64,000 nt of DNA from Pseudomonas helleri (GCF_001043025.1 NZ_JYLD01000005.1:186001-250000), one strand, 5' to 3'. Positions 8,166 through 16,696 are shown, numbered from the stretch's first letter. Translations and numbers: made by a program. The notes: generated from the letters alone by a model not told the origin.

Positions 8166-8594
8166 TTATTCGATCGTAAAATCGACCGCGTAGTTATAGG
8201 GGTAGACGTCTGAGTGCTGTCTTAACCGGGAATTGCAATCTCCTGGGCCGATGACGCTGTGAGTCCAGAAGTAATTAACTCTTGGCGACTGATGAAGATA
8301 CGACTTTTCATAGGCGTATAAGAAGCTGGTTTCAAACTGCAGTATTTCTTTGCCAATGCTGTAGGCGAACCGGGCTTCAAAAATGGGCTTCTTAACACCG
8401 TATTCAATCAATATGTCGCCCTTGAAGTGGGGGGCTGCATGGAACTGGAAAACATTCCTGCTGTGGGCGGAAAACTCAGGAGGGAAGCCTCCCTCTCTGC
8501 CGCTGTGGGTACCTTCTATTCTTTTTAGTTCATGCGCTGTGTTGTTGATTACGCGCAGGTTAACTATCAGTGTGTCGCTGAATTTGCTATTCAT
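8166..8594 (-). CDS. Hypothetical protein, probably all-beta single domain
   Basis: 142 residues from the ATG at 8594, which has AGAAGGA about 8 nt upstream; an in-frame ATG 18 nt earlier lacks such a site. There is no signal peptide or membrane segment. The sequence alternates short beta-like stretches (TLIVNLRVINNT, NVFQFHAAPHF, KGDILIEYGV, YAVDFTIE), which resembles a small beta-sandwich of the aegerolysin or lectin-like kind, but no family signature was recognised. The gene is distinctly AT-rich compared with flanking genes and has no functional partner next to it, which suggests an acquired accessory gene. Confidence 0.7.
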   Translation of the reverse strand: MNSKFSDTLIVNLRVINNTAHELKRIEGTHSGREGGFPPEFSAHSRNVFQFHAAPHFKGDILIEYGVKKPIFEARFAYSIGKEILQFETSFLYAYEKSYLHQSPRVNYFWTHSVIGPGDCNSRLRQHSDVYPYNYAVDFTIE

Positions 8595-8742
8595 TTTTGA
8601 GATCCTTCTCATTGGGTGAATAGCTGAAGATTAGAGCCTTAACTGAGGTGTTGTCGGTGTCATCGTCTTTTCATTGATGCCGTTAGTTCGTTTTTTAAGG
8701 TAAGAATCATCTTGGTTGTTTCTCAGGCAGATGCAGCTTTTT

Positions 8743-10053
8743 CTAGTACGAGCTTTTAGGCAGCAAGAGTTCTGCGCACAGTCCGCCCCCTTCGCGGTTA
8801 CTCAGGCCAAGCGAGCCCCCTAAGGCAATTGCCAGTTGCTGGGCTATCGCCAGCCCGAGCCCGGTGCCGCCCGTGTCGCGATTGCGTGAGCTCTCAACCC
8901 GGTAGAACGGCTTCAACACTTCGCGCAGTTCTTCAGCTGAAATACCCGGCCCGCGATCAAGCACTTTGATTGATACGTTGCCGTTGGCTTCAGCGCTGAC
9001 TACCAACTCGGCCGCTCCAGAAAACTTCAAGGCATTGTCCAGCAAGTTGATCAGTACCCGGCGCAGGGCGTGGGGGCGGGTTTCGATGGGGGAGCCATAG
9101 CTGCCACTGCTGTTAACCGCCTTGCCCACGTCTTGATAGTCGAACACGATGCTGTCGACAAAGGCATCCAGGTCGAGTTTGCAGTTGGCCTCGGTTGAGC
9201 CGTGCACGCTGCGGGCGTAGGCCACACCCTCGCGGACCAGATGTTCCATTTCCCCCAGATCACTCAGCAGTTTGTCGCGCTCGATCGAGTCGTCCATAAA
9301 CTCGGCGCGCAGTTTCATGCGAGTAATGGGGGTCTGCAAATCGTGGGAAATGGCCGCGAGAATCTGCATGCGCTCTTTGAGATAGTCTGCGATGCGCTGC
9401 TGCATGGCATTAAAGGCCACGGCGGCATGGGCGACCTCGGTCGGGCCGCTTTCGTCCAGATGCTGGATGCGGGCATTCGGGTCCAGGCTTTCTACCGCCC
9501 GCGACAGCCGGCTGAGCGGGCGTATCGCCAGCCTCACCGCCATCCAGGTGCAGCCCAGCAGCAGCGCCAGTTGCAGCACCAAAACTACCGGTAGCCACAG
9601 GGCTACGGGAATGTCGGCGGGGCGCACGTCAATGGTCACGGGGTTGCCGTCAGCCAGTTGTAAAAACACCTGATAGTGCGGGCGCACGCCGGGGATGTCG
9701 GCAAAAGTCAGGGCGTAATGTTGGCCCAGCGTGTCTTTGATCGAGGAGGCCGACATGGGCGGGTCTGCAGTGTCCATGGGCACACCGCTGTCACCTTTGG
9801 TCAGCAGGTACTGGTAATGCTCCCGATTCAGGCGCGAGAGCCAGGCCTGACGCTCTTCGGCGGGCAGGCGGTCCAGGATGGCAACGGACGTTGAAATGTC
9901 GTTTTCCATGTTGTTGAGCATGGTCGAACGGGCGCTCAAATAGCGCTCATAGAACTGCACGCTGAACGACAGACCATTAGCCAGCAGCAGACTTACCAGA
10001 AAGATCAGCGACAATTGCGACGCCAGGGTTTTGGGCCAGCGCAGCCATTTCAT
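8743..10053 (-). CDS. Two-component sensor histidine kinase, EnvZ/OmpR-type
   Basis: 436 residues. Transmembrane helix 1 is at about 15-34 (LIFLVSLLLANGLSFSV), a periplasmic loop of about 115 residues follows, and helix 2 is at about 150-170 (VALWLPVVLVLQLALLLG). A HAMP domain (RPLSRLSRAVESL) precedes the phospho-acceptor H-box AAISHDLQTPITRMKL. The N-box is NLLDNALKFS, G1 is DRGPGIS and G2 is GGTGLGLAIA, so the kinase looks intact. Its start codon overlaps the response regulator stop by 4 bp (ATGA), showing a coupled regulator-kinase operon. The signal sensed is unknown. Confidence 0.95.
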   Translation of the reverse strand: MKWLRWPKTLASQLSLIFLVSLLLANGLSFSVQFYERYLSARSTMLNNMENDISTSVAILDRLPAEERQAWLSRLNREHYQYLLTKGDSGVPMDTADPPMSASSIKDTLGQHYALTFADIPGVRPHYQVFLQLADGNPVTIDVRPADIPVALWLPVVLVLQLALLLGCTWMAVRLAIRPLSRLSRAVESLDPNARIQHLDESGPTEVAHAAVAFNAMQQRIADYLKERMQILAAISHDLQTPITRMKLRAEFMDDSIERDKLLSDLGEMEHLVREGVAYARSVHGSTEANCKLDLDAFVDSIVFDYQDVGKAVNSSGSYGSPIETRPHALRRVLINLLDNALKFSGAAELVVSAEANGNVSIKVLDRGPGISAEELREVLKPFYRVESSRNRDTGGTGLGLAIAQQLAIALGGSLGLSNREGGGLCAELLLPKSSY

Positions 10054-10790
10054 AGTGATGCACCGAGAATTTTCACGGGCAGTGAGAACACATAGCCTTC
10101 ACTGCGCACAGTTTTGATACAGGCCGGTTCGCGGGCATCATCGAGCAAGCGTTGACGCAAACGACTGACCAGCAGGTCGATGGAACGATCAAACAAGTCG
10201 GCATCACGGCCCTGTGTCAGGTTGAGCAATTGATCGCGGCTGAGGACCCGCTGAGGATGGTCAAGGAACACCCGCAGCAGGCGGTATTCGGCGCCACTGA
10301 GCGCGACCATGGTGTCGTCCTCATCCAGTAAATGGCGGGCGCTGGTGTCCAGCCGCCAACGGCCAAAAGCCAACAAGCTGCCACTGTCGGTGACCTGCAA
10401 GTTGGGCGGTAACATGCGCGTACGCCTTAAAACGGCGTTGATCCGAGCAAGCAGTTCACGGGCCGCGAAGGGTTTGACCAGGTAGTCGTCGGCGCCCATT
10501 TCGAGGCCGATAATGCGGTCGGTTTCGTCACTGCGTGCTGTCAGCATTAATACCGGCGTGGCCTTGTGCTTGCCGGCGCGCAGTTCGCGGCACAGCAACA
10601 AGCCATCATCACCGGGCATCATGATGTCCAGCACAATCAAGTCGACAGGTGTGCTTTCCAGAAAGCTGCGCATTTGCCTGCCGTCGGCAACCACGGTGGT
10701 GCGCAGACCATTCTTTTTCAGGTAATTGCCCACCAGTTCGCGAATCTCACGATCATCGTCAACGATCAGGATGTGATCGACATGCTCCAT
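10050..10790 (-). CDS. Two-component response regulator, OmpR family
   Basis: 246 residues from ATG 10790 (start of MEHVDHILIVDDDREIREL), with a GAGAG ribosome site. The longer upstream frame is not used because the receiver domain begins exactly here. The receiver has the acidic pair DDD, phospho-acceptor Asp in VLDIMMPGDDG (about residue 55) and Lys in VKPF. The C-terminal winged helix (EYRLLRVFLDHPQRVLSR, SEGYVFSLPV) is of OmpR/PhoB type. It is the first gene of the operon with the kinase. Two matching inverted repeats in the upstream intergenic region are candidate binding sites. Confidence 0.95.
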   Translation of the reverse strand: MEHVDHILIVDDDREIRELVGNYLKKNGLRTTVVADGRQMRSFLESTPVDLIVLDIMMPGDDGLLLCRELRAGKHKATPVLMLTARSDETDRIIGLEMGADDYLVKPFAARELLARINAVLRRTRMLPPNLQVTDSGSLLAFGRWRLDTSARHLLDEDDTMVALSGAEYRLLRVFLDHPQRVLSRDQLLNLTQGRDADLFDRSIDLLVSRLRQRLLDDAREPACIKTVRSEGYVFSLPVKILGASL

Positions 10791-10871
10791 GGCTTTAATC
10801 TCTCGCGGGTGGTTGGTGAGGCGCATCATAGCCAGAGACCGCGCTCTTGCCTGCAGGCCTTTGTATTTCAG

Positions 10872-10895
10872 TGTATCTGAGGTTTTACAGATACA
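10872..10895. promoter_or_regulatory. Inverted repeat TGTATCTG-N8-CAGATACA, candidate operator 1
   Basis: Two perfect 8-bp arms, TGTATCTG (10872-10879) and CAGATACA (10888-10895), separated by 8 nt. The copy lies closer to the response regulator start (82 bp away). Confidence 0.55.
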
Positions 10896-10954
10896 TCCTG
10901 AGGCAAAAATCTTCAGGCCGTTCTCACCCGGCCTTGGTCTGGAATGTATCGCTG

Positions 10955-10979
10955 TGTATCTGCAGGTCCTCCAGATACG
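10955..10979. promoter_or_regulatory. Inverted repeat TGTATCTG-N9-CAGATACG, candidate operator 2
   Basis: The same half-site as at 10872, with arms at 10955-10962 and 10972-10979 (7 of 8 bases pair) separated by 9 nt. A further partial half-site (TGTATCG) lies just upstream. It is 117 bp before the DUF2790 gene start. Confidence 0.55.
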
Positions 10980-11095
10980 CAAAGAGTCATCGAGGCCGAT
11001 TTTCGACACATTCGCGATACCTCACGGGCTTTGAATAGGACCCATCGAGATACCAAGCCTCGATGACTCTTAACCAAGACTGTGAGGAACTGATC

Positions 11096-11359
11096 ATGAA
11101 CATTAAAGCTACCTGTGCTGCCGGTGTGTTTGCCGCGTTAAGCCTGTTTGCCCTGGGTGCCCAGGCTCAAGAAATGCCCGTTGCGCAAAACTACACCTAC
11201 GGCACGCATCTGGATGTGAAGAAGGTGCTGGCTATCACTGAAGACCCAGGTTACGACTGCCAGGTGGTCAAATCGCACATGACCTACCTAGACTCCAAGG
11301 GGCAAACCCAGCAACTCAACTACCTGAAAGTTTCGCAAAACTGCAACGAGGGCGGCTAG
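11096..11359 (+). CDS. Secreted DUF2790 family protein
   Basis: 87 residues from ATG 11096. A signal peptide (MNIKATCAAGVFAALSLFAL to about residue 24, AQAQE cleavage) is followed by a small exported domain. That domain has two cysteines (YDCQVV and SQNCNEGG) that could form a disulfide, and the YGTHLDVKKVLAI pattern of Pseudomonas DUF2790 proteins. The family has no known biochemical function. It is divergent from the two-component operon and only 3 bp ahead of a thioredoxin-like gene, so the two exported proteins are likely co-expressed and may be regulated by that system. Confidence 0.85.
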   Translation: MNIKATCAAGVFAALSLFALGAQAQEMPVAQNYTYGTHLDVKKVLAITEDPGYDCQVVKSHMTYLDSKGQTQQLNYLKVSQNCNEGG

Positions 11360-11362
11360 TCC

Positions 11363-11908
11363 ATGGCTGGCAAGTTTGCAGGTGTTGGCCGGGCTGCGCG
11401 TTGGCTGGCGTTGCTGGGTGCGATGGCCGCGAGTGGAGGAGCGTTCGCGGCCCAAGAAGGCGGTGTGCCGATGCCGGCGTTGTCCGGCGCCGTTGAATGG
11501 CTTAACTCTCCGCCGCTGACACGCGAGTCGTTGCGCGGCAAAGTGGTGCTGGTAGATTTCTGGACCTATGGCTGTATTAACTGTCAGCGCAGTCTGCCTT
11601 ATGTCAACGCATGGGCAAAAAAGTACGCCAAAGAAGGGCTGGTGGTGATTGGCGTGCATACGCCTGAGTATGAAGAAGAGCGAGTGGTCGAAAACGTACG
11701 CCAGCAGGTGGAGAAGTTGGGTATTGAATACCCGGTTGCAATCGACAATAACAGCGTAATCTGGCGCGCCTTTGATAACCAGTATTGGCCTGCCCACTAT
11801 TTTGTTGATGCTAAAGGCCAAGTGCGGGCCACGCATTTTGGCGAAGGTATGTATCAACAGCAGGAACAATTTATTGAGCGTTTACTTGCCGAGAGTCATG
11901 AGCAGTGA
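11363..11908 (+). CDS. Periplasmic thioredoxin-like (TlpA/redoxin-type) protein
   Basis: 181 residues. An N-terminal signal or anchor segment (LALLGAMAASGGAFA, to about residue 30) precedes a thioredoxin fold with the active-site motif WTYGCINC (CxxC), then VVIGVHTPEYEEE and the cis-Pro region WPAHYFVDAKGQ. The WTYxCINC form is typical of the C-terminal domain of DipZ-like and TlpA-like periplasmic reductases, so a thiol-disulfide role is expected. It starts 3 bp after the DUF2790 gene, which encodes a two-cysteine exported protein that could be a substrate (inference). Confidence 0.88.
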   Translation: MAGKFAGVGRAARWLALLGAMAASGGAFAAQEGGVPMPALSGAVEWLNSPPLTRESLRGKVVLVDFWTYGCINCQRSLPYVNAWAKKYAKEGLVVIGVHTPEYEEERVVENVRQQVEKLGIEYPVAIDNNSVIWRAFDNQYWPAHYFVDAKGQVRATHFGEGMYQQQEQFIERLLAESHEQ

Positions 11909-12055
11909 TGGGGCATCTGAATGCTGGGTTTGAACGGCATATGTCAGTTTATTCTGTGATGTAGGTGGGTAAGTTCGACTTGAGTGATAAATGGCGGTTT
12001 TATTACGCGCAAAGTGCTTCACTTTTTATTTATCAATAATTAAGAGTGAAGTGTG

Positions 12056-12742
12056 ATGTTGAACCGAGAAATAATGTTGAAGTTATTCCCCAAGAGTGCA
12101 CGGCACGTTGATAGCTATTTACCGCTGATGCATGGCGTAATTGAACGATGCCAGATTAATACCCCGCAGCGGATAGCCGCTTTTCTGTCCCAAGTGGGGC
12201 ACGAAAGTACCGGTTTCACGGTACTTGTCGAGAACCTCAATTACAGCGCAGATGGTTTGGCCATGACCTGGGGCACGCGCTTTGCCTTGAAGGACTCTGC
12301 GGGTAAATACGTGATGGTCAAGGACGGAAGCCGCTTGCGGCGTATGCCCAATAGCGATGCGCAATTGTTGCATCGCAAGCCTGAGGCTATTGCCAATCGG
12401 GTTTACAGTGATCGCTTGGGCAATGGCTCCGAGACGTCGGGGGAGGGCTGGCTCTATCGCGGTCGGGGTTTGATTCAAGTCACCGGCAAGAGCAACTATC
12501 GCGCCTGTAGCCTTGCGCTGTTTGCAGATGAGCGCTTGCTCGCGACGCCCCACTTGCTGGAAGACTGGCAATGGGCGGTGGCGAGTGCGGGTTGGTATTG
12601 GCAGGCACGCGGTATTAATAAGTGGGCTGATGGCGATGATTTTGCATCGGTCACCAAGGCGGTCAATGGTGGTCTGAATGGGCATGCCGAGCGCTTGGCG
12701 GTTTACCGCGAGGCGCTGCATTTATTGGCGGTGCACCCGTGA
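12056..12742 (+). CDS. Glycoside hydrolase family 19 endolysin/chitinase-like protein
   Basis: 228 residues from ATG 12056 (an in-frame GTG one codon earlier is an alternative). There is no signal peptide. Family 19 features are the catalytic Glu region FLSQVGHESTGF (Glu about 50), YRGRGLIQVTGKSNY and a WADGDDFASVTKAVNGG substrate-cleft segment. Cytoplasmic GH19 proteins of this size are mostly phage or prophage peptidoglycan hydrolases. There are no holin, spanin, tail or integrase genes alongside, so this is an isolated lysin gene, either a prophage remnant or a domesticated copy. Confidence 0.88.
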   Translation: MLNREIMLKLFPKSARHVDSYLPLMHGVIERCQINTPQRIAAFLSQVGHESTGFTVLVENLNYSADGLAMTWGTRFALKDSAGKYVMVKDGSRLRRMPNSDAQLLHRKPEAIANRVYSDRLGNGSETSGEGWLYRGRGLIQVTGKSNYRACSLALFADERLLATPHLLEDWQWAVASAGWYWQARGINKWADGDDFASVTKAVNGGLNGHAERLAVYREALHLLAVHP

Positions 12743-12829
12743 TGCAGCACTTGCTGCTCGACGGATTCAAGGGGCTGTTGAGCTTTCACAGCTGACGCCA
12801 TGAAACCTCAACAGGCCAAGGGTGGCGCC

Positions 12830-14203
12830 TTAACTGACGACGCGATAGCAGGGCACGTAAGCGGCGCCGCCTGGCAGCTTCATGCGGTGTTGTTTAACGA
12901 AGGCATGCAGCAGTTTGTCCAGCGGCTTCATGATCGTGGCGTCACCGTGAATCTCATACGGGCCGTGCTTTTCGATCAGGTGAATGCCTTTTTCTTTGAC
13001 GTTGCCGGCCACGATCCCGGAGAAAGCCTGGCGCAGGTTGATGGCCAGTTCATGGGGTGGCAGGCCGCTGCGCAATTGCAGGTTGGCCATGTTGGCATGG
13101 GTCGGGTCGAATGGGCGCTGGAACCCTTCATCGATTTTCAGCAACCAGTTGAAGTGAAATGCGTCATTGCGCTCGCGGCGGAACTGCTTCACCTCTTTTA
13201 GCCCTGCGGTCATTTGGCGGGCCACTTCAGGCGGGTTGTCGATGATGATCTGGTAGTGCTGTTGTGCCGCCTCGCCCAGGGTGGCGCCGACAAACTCGTG
13301 CAGCTGTTGCAGGTAAGGTTCGGCTTCTTTGGGACCCGTCAGAATGACCGGGAAGGGCACGTCCTTGTTGTCCGGGTGCATCAGAATCCCGAGCAGGTAC
13401 AAAAACTCTTCAGCCGTGCCCGCACCGCCCGGGAAGATGATGATGCCGTGCCCTACACGCACAAACGCTTCGAGGCGTTTTTCGATGTCGGGCAGAATCA
13501 CCAGTTCGTTAACGATTGGGTTAGGGGCTTCGGCGGCGATGATGCCGGGCTCTGTCAGGCCCAGATAACGCCCCCCCACCAGGCGTTGCTTGGCGTGAGA
13601 AATGGTGGCGCCCTTCATCGGGCCTTTCATCACGCCGGGGCCACAGCCGGTGCAGATGTCCAGGCTACGCAAGCCCAGTTCATGGCCGACTTTTTTGGTG
13701 TATTTGTACTCTTCGGTGTTGATCGAGTGGCCACCCCAGCACACCACGATCTTGGGGTCTACACCAGGGCGCAGGGTGCGGGCGTTGCGCAGAAAATGGA
13801 AGACGTAGTCAGTGATGCCGGCTGAAGAGCTCAGGTCAATGCGTGTACTTTCAAGACCGCTTTCGGTGTAGACAATGTCGCGCAGGGCACTGAACAGCAT
13901 CTCTCGGGTACTGGCGATCATTTCGCCGTCGACAAAGGCATCGGCCGGTGCATTCAGCAGTTCAAGGCGAACACCACGGTCTTGCTGGTGAATCCGGACT
14001 TCGAAATCCTTATAGGCTTCCAGAATGGTTTTGGCGTTGTCGACATGAGCACCGGTGTTGAGGATAGCCAGTACGCATTGGCGGAACAGTGTGTAACTGC
14101 TGCCTGAGCCGACTTCGCTCAGTTGTTGCACTTCACGTTGCGAGAGCGTCTCCAGGCTGCCTTTCGGGCTGACCGAAGCATTGATGACTTGTCTTTGAAC
14201 CAT
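12830..14203 (-). CDS. ppnN: Nucleotide 5'-monophosphate nucleosidase PpnN (LOG family)
   Basis: 457 residues, close to the E. coli PpnN/YgdH length (about 454). The central Rossmann-like LOG domain has VVCWGGHSINTEEYKY, GCGPGVMKGPMKGA and the catalytic PGGAGTAEE motif. N- and C-terminal PpnN-specific domains flank it. PpnN cleaves purine and pyrimidine nucleoside monophosphates to base and ribose 5-phosphate and in E. coli is controlled by (p)ppGpp. The start has an AGGAAG site. It is monocistronic with a 395-bp upstream gap. Confidence 0.94.
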   Translation of the reverse strand: MVQRQVINASVSPKGSLETLSQREVQQLSEVGSGSSYTLFRQCVLAILNTGAHVDNAKTILEAYKDFEVRIHQQDRGVRLELLNAPADAFVDGEMIASTREMLFSALRDIVYTESGLESTRIDLSSSAGITDYVFHFLRNARTLRPGVDPKIVVCWGGHSINTEEYKYTKKVGHELGLRSLDICTGCGPGVMKGPMKGATISHAKQRLVGGRYLGLTEPGIIAAEAPNPIVNELVILPDIEKRLEAFVRVGHGIIIFPGGAGTAEEFLYLLGILMHPDNKDVPFPVILTGPKEAEPYLQQLHEFVGATLGEAAQQHYQIIIDNPPEVARQMTAGLKEVKQFRRERNDAFHFNWLLKIDEGFQRPFDPTHANMANLQLRSGLPPHELAINLRQAFSGIVAGNVKEKGIHLIEKHGPYEIHGDATIMKPLDKLLHAFVKQHRMKLPGGAAYVPCYRVVS

Positions 14204-14598
14204 TGTGGGCTTCCTGTGAGCGGGATCAAAAATGGCGTGGCGCAGCTTTATGAGTTCATATCAGCACTTCGCATTGGCCGAGCGAGAGGTCCCAACTCTT
14301 ACGTCTTTGGATTCATTCGATTAAAGCATAGTGCCTCTGTGCAGGCATGTCGCAGAGCGATCCACCTTACGCGGGTCGCGTTGGCTACAGTAACACCGCG
14401 CACGCAGAAGACCAGCTATCGATCGGCTAACTTTAGCCGAGGTCTCTGAGCAATTACGGTGTCTGCAAGGGACGGTCAACGGTAGGGCCAGGGCACGGTT
14501 TTAAGCGAGGATTTACAGGCATGGATGCGCAGATCCAGGGTTTCGACTGCCCGGCAGGGGCAGTCGAAACGTCGACACGGCGGTGCCGTTTTTAACGG
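14204..14598. other. Intergenic: ppnN upstream region and a strong hairpin
   Basis: 395 bp with no credible gene. The ppnN-proximal part should hold its promoter, although no clear -35/-10 was picked out. A perfect 13-bp stem (GTTTCGACTGCCC, 14540-14552, with its complement 14558-14570, loop 5) lies downstream of the DUF1269 gene and may end its transcript, but has no T-tract. Confidence 0.5.
14540..14570 (-). terminator. Hairpin downstream of DUF1269 gene
   Basis: Perfect 13-bp stem with a 5-nt loop, about 30 bp past the DUF1269 stop. Lack of a T-run means it could be a processing or stabilising hairpin rather than an intrinsic terminator. Confidence 0.45.
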
Positions 14599-15135
14599 TC
14601 AGGCAGCCGGTTGGGCCTGCACATGATGGGACAGTGCTTCCTGAAGTTTTTTCTCTTGCTCAGGGGACAACGAGGTACGCAGAACCTTGCCCTCGAAGCC
14701 TGCTTTTTGCAGTTCTTCCAGCACTCTCTCCGGTTGGTATTTGCGCAATAGCACAAACAGCGCCGAAGAGTTGTTCGGAATGGTTTCGCCCAGATTCTTG
14801 ATGAACTTGTCGTCGATCCCGTAATCGCTCAACGAGCCAGACAGTGCACCGGCGCCAGCGCCCAGGGCGCCACCAATGGCAAAACCGGCCAGCGGGTTGA
14901 GGAACAGCAGGCCAACCAGTGCGCCCCAAAGCCCGCCAGTGACCAGGCCCGAGGTGGCGCCAATAGCGGTCAGGTTGACGCTTTGTTTGACGTGGAGCTT
15001 GCCTTCACCGTTACGCGTAACAATGACCGAGTCTTCGAGCTCAACCAGATATTCTTTGCTCAACGACACCAGCTCGGTGAGCGCGCGGTCGGCGGTTTGG
15101 GTGTCTGAAAATCCCACTACGATTAGATCGGACAT
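14599..15135 (-). CDS. DUF1269 family membrane-associated protein
   Basis: 178 residues from the ATG at 15135, which places AAGGA 9 nt upstream; the ATG three codons earlier touches that site. The N-terminal part (MSDLIVVGFSDTQTADRALT) is a compact alpha/beta region. A glycine-rich hydrophobic hairpin follows (GLVTGGLWGALVGLLFLNPL, GFAIGGALGAGAGALSGSL), then a C-terminal alpha/beta part (SSALFVLLRKYQPERVLEEL). The architecture matches DUF1269 proteins, which have no assigned reaction and often appear stress-linked. It is not obviously in an operon. Confidence 0.85.
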   Translation of the reverse strand: MSDLIVVGFSDTQTADRALTELVSLSKEYLVELEDSVIVTRNGEGKLHVKQSVNLTAIGATSGLVTGGLWGALVGLLFLNPLAGFAIGGALGAGAGALSGSLSDYGIDDKFIKNLGETIPNNSSALFVLLRKYQPERVLEELQKAGFEGKVLRTSLSPEQEKKLQEALSHHVQAQPAA

Positions 15136-15416
15136 GTCTTTCATTCCTTGACAATACAGGTCCAGCCCAGAGGGGCTGATATTAAAAGGAGTCGCTCAGT
15201 CGCCATGATGCAGGGGCATCGTGGCCGCAGTGATTCAGAGAATTTGAGTCTTCTGCGAGGATAGAGCGTGGTCGCAAACCTGGATATGTCAAGTCAGCAG
15301 CGCGTCACTGCCAGCAATCACGGGGCATGATTGCGGAAAAAACGGGGATGGTTTCAATCGTGGAGGGCTGGCTAGGCAGCCCTGACACTCACTCCAAGGG
15401 CTGATACCTCGGAGAA

Positions 15417-15611
15417 TTAAGACTGGTTGCCTTTGTCCGATGCATTCAGACCTGCCTGGATGCGTTGATAGATTTCTTCGCGGTGTACTGCGACGTCTTT
15501 CGGCGCGTTGATGCCGATTCTGACCTGCTGCCCGCTGACTCCTAAAATAGTGATCGTAATATCGTCACCGATGTTTATGCTTTCACCAACTTTACGGGTG
15601 AGTATCAGCAT
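15417..15611 (-). CDS. csrA: Carbon storage regulator CsrA/RsmA
   Basis: 64 residues beginning [17 protein letters not shown]; the start at 15611 has AAGGAG upstream, and the 10 in-frame residues before it are not part of the family. The RNA-binding residues are present (R6 in TRK and the VAVHREEIY segment including Arg about 44). CsrA dimers bind GGA motifs in mRNA leaders and control translation of secondary metabolism, motility and biofilm genes, and are themselves sequestered by small RNAs. Pseudomonas species carry several paralogues; this one cannot be assigned to rsmA, rsmE or another by sequence alone here. Confidence 0.95.
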   Translation of the reverse strand: MLILTRKVGESINIGDDITITILGVSGQQVRIGINAPKDVAVHREEIYQRIQAGLNASDKGNQS

Positions 15612-15863
15612 TTTTTTCTCCTTGATGGCTTTGTAAGGCACGTCTCTGAGACGGTGCGGCTTCGGTCATGGCTACAGAATACTGCTAAGTGCATATAAAT
15701 GCGCCGCTCATTACAGACGTCATAGCCAGAGGTAAAATTCCCCGAACGAGGGAAGCTCATGCCTATGAAGCTTAAATAGGGGCGGATTTGATTTGTTCAA
15801 GGAGAGCAAAGGCCACTGCCCCAGTGATAAAATCGACCCACTCATACAGATAGGGGAAACGCA

Positions 15864-16220
15864 GTGCGTAAAGTCATCGTGATGACAGCAATATTGGCCT
15901 TGACGGCTTGCGGTCAGGAGTCTAACGATAAAATCGAGCAGGCTAAAGCGGCTTCTCACTCTACGGTGGTCCAGGTGCCTGTTGCTCACTGGGCGCTGGA
16001 GCTCACTGAAGGGCAGAGAGCGACGATTACGGATACCACTGGCAGGCTGCTGGATAATGGCTTTGTTCCCTACATTCTCGAAAAAGACGGTGTGCAACAT
16101 TTCTTGATCGGCCCTTATGCGACCGAGGCTCAAGCCCGGGAAGTGCAAGAACAGATCAAGCTCAAACCCAAGCTCGAAGGCATTGAAACCGACGTGATAG
16201 AGCTGCCGCCTTCGCCTTGA
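15864..16220 (+). CDS. Small lipoprotein with SPOR-like domain
   Basis: 118 residues with a GTG start at 15864 and a GGGGAAAC ribosome site. The N-terminus MRKVIVMTAILALTACGQ is a lipoprotein signal with lipobox LTAC. The remaining part (WALELTEGQRATITDTTGRL, then HFLIGPYATEAQAREVQEQI) has the spacing of a SPOR repeat, which binds denuded septal glycan. The domain assignment is from pattern only. It stands alone between csrA and the LuxR-type gene. Confidence 0.78.
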   Translation: MRKVIVMTAILALTACGQESNDKIEQAKAASHSTVVQVPVAHWALELTEGQRATITDTTGRLLDNGFVPYILEKDGVQHFLIGPYATEAQAREVQEQIKLKPKLEGIETDVIELPPSP

Positions 16221-16411
16221 TCGACTACCTGTCAGCCATGGTTCAAGCGTAGTGCCCAACGGGCACTACGCGAATGTCGCCACCTGTTTTTTTTAAGCGT
16301 GCCCGGCGCTACCGCTCCAGGCGAGAGCAGGATTACAGCAATACGATGCCCTGATTACACGCACATTAAGCGCGTGTCGCCGGCAATCTGGACATGCAAG
16401 TTGTTCAGCGT

Positions 16412-16696
16412 TTAGAAAGGTGTGACAAGCCCCAGGGCCGTTGCTTTGATCAACGCAGCGCTACGGCTCGAAACGCCGAACTTAAGACGAATATTGCCGA
16501 AATGAAAGTTGACCCCCGACTCCGTGCATTTGAGGATCAGCGCAATCTCCCAGGAGGTTTTGCCCTGAGCCCCCCAAGCGAGCACTTCCTTTTCTTTGGG
16601 GGTGAGTTTGATGGCGCTCAGAGCGTTTTCTTTGGTCTGGGCGTCAGGCTGCAGGTATGTTGATTGTCCACTGGTCGCTGATTGAGGCTGATGCAT
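16412..16696 (-). CDS. Orphan LuxR-type HTH transcriptional regulator (DNA-binding domain only)
   Basis: 94 residues. A short polar N-terminus (about 28 residues) is followed by one GerE/LuxR HTH domain ([20 protein letters not shown], then [19 protein letters not shown]). There is no autoinducer-binding or receiver domain and no luxI-like gene nearby. The protein is intact rather than truncated, with its own start. The 5' leader contains a perfect 8-bp hairpin (16744-16764) that could be an operator or an RNA element. The regulated genes are unknown. Confidence 0.85.
   Translation of the reverse strand: MHQPQSATSGQSTYLQPDAQTKENALSAIKLTPKEKEVLAWGAQGKTSWEIALILKCTESGVNFHFGNIRLKFGVSSRSAALIKATALGLVTPF

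Larger units (their letters stand above)
10791..11095. promoter_or_regulatory. Divergent control region between response regulator and DUF2790 gene
   Basis: 305 bp without a credible coding sequence. It holds two copies of an inverted repeat built from TGTATCTG and its complement, at 10872-10895 and 10955-10979. The spacing and duplication suggest dimeric regulator sites that control one or both divergent units. Confidence 0.55.

Noticed and set aside
15314..15341. Hairpin GCAATCA/TGATTGC followed by an A-run, considered as a terminator
   Set aside because: On the plus strand there is no gene to end and on the minus strand the T-run is on the wrong side.
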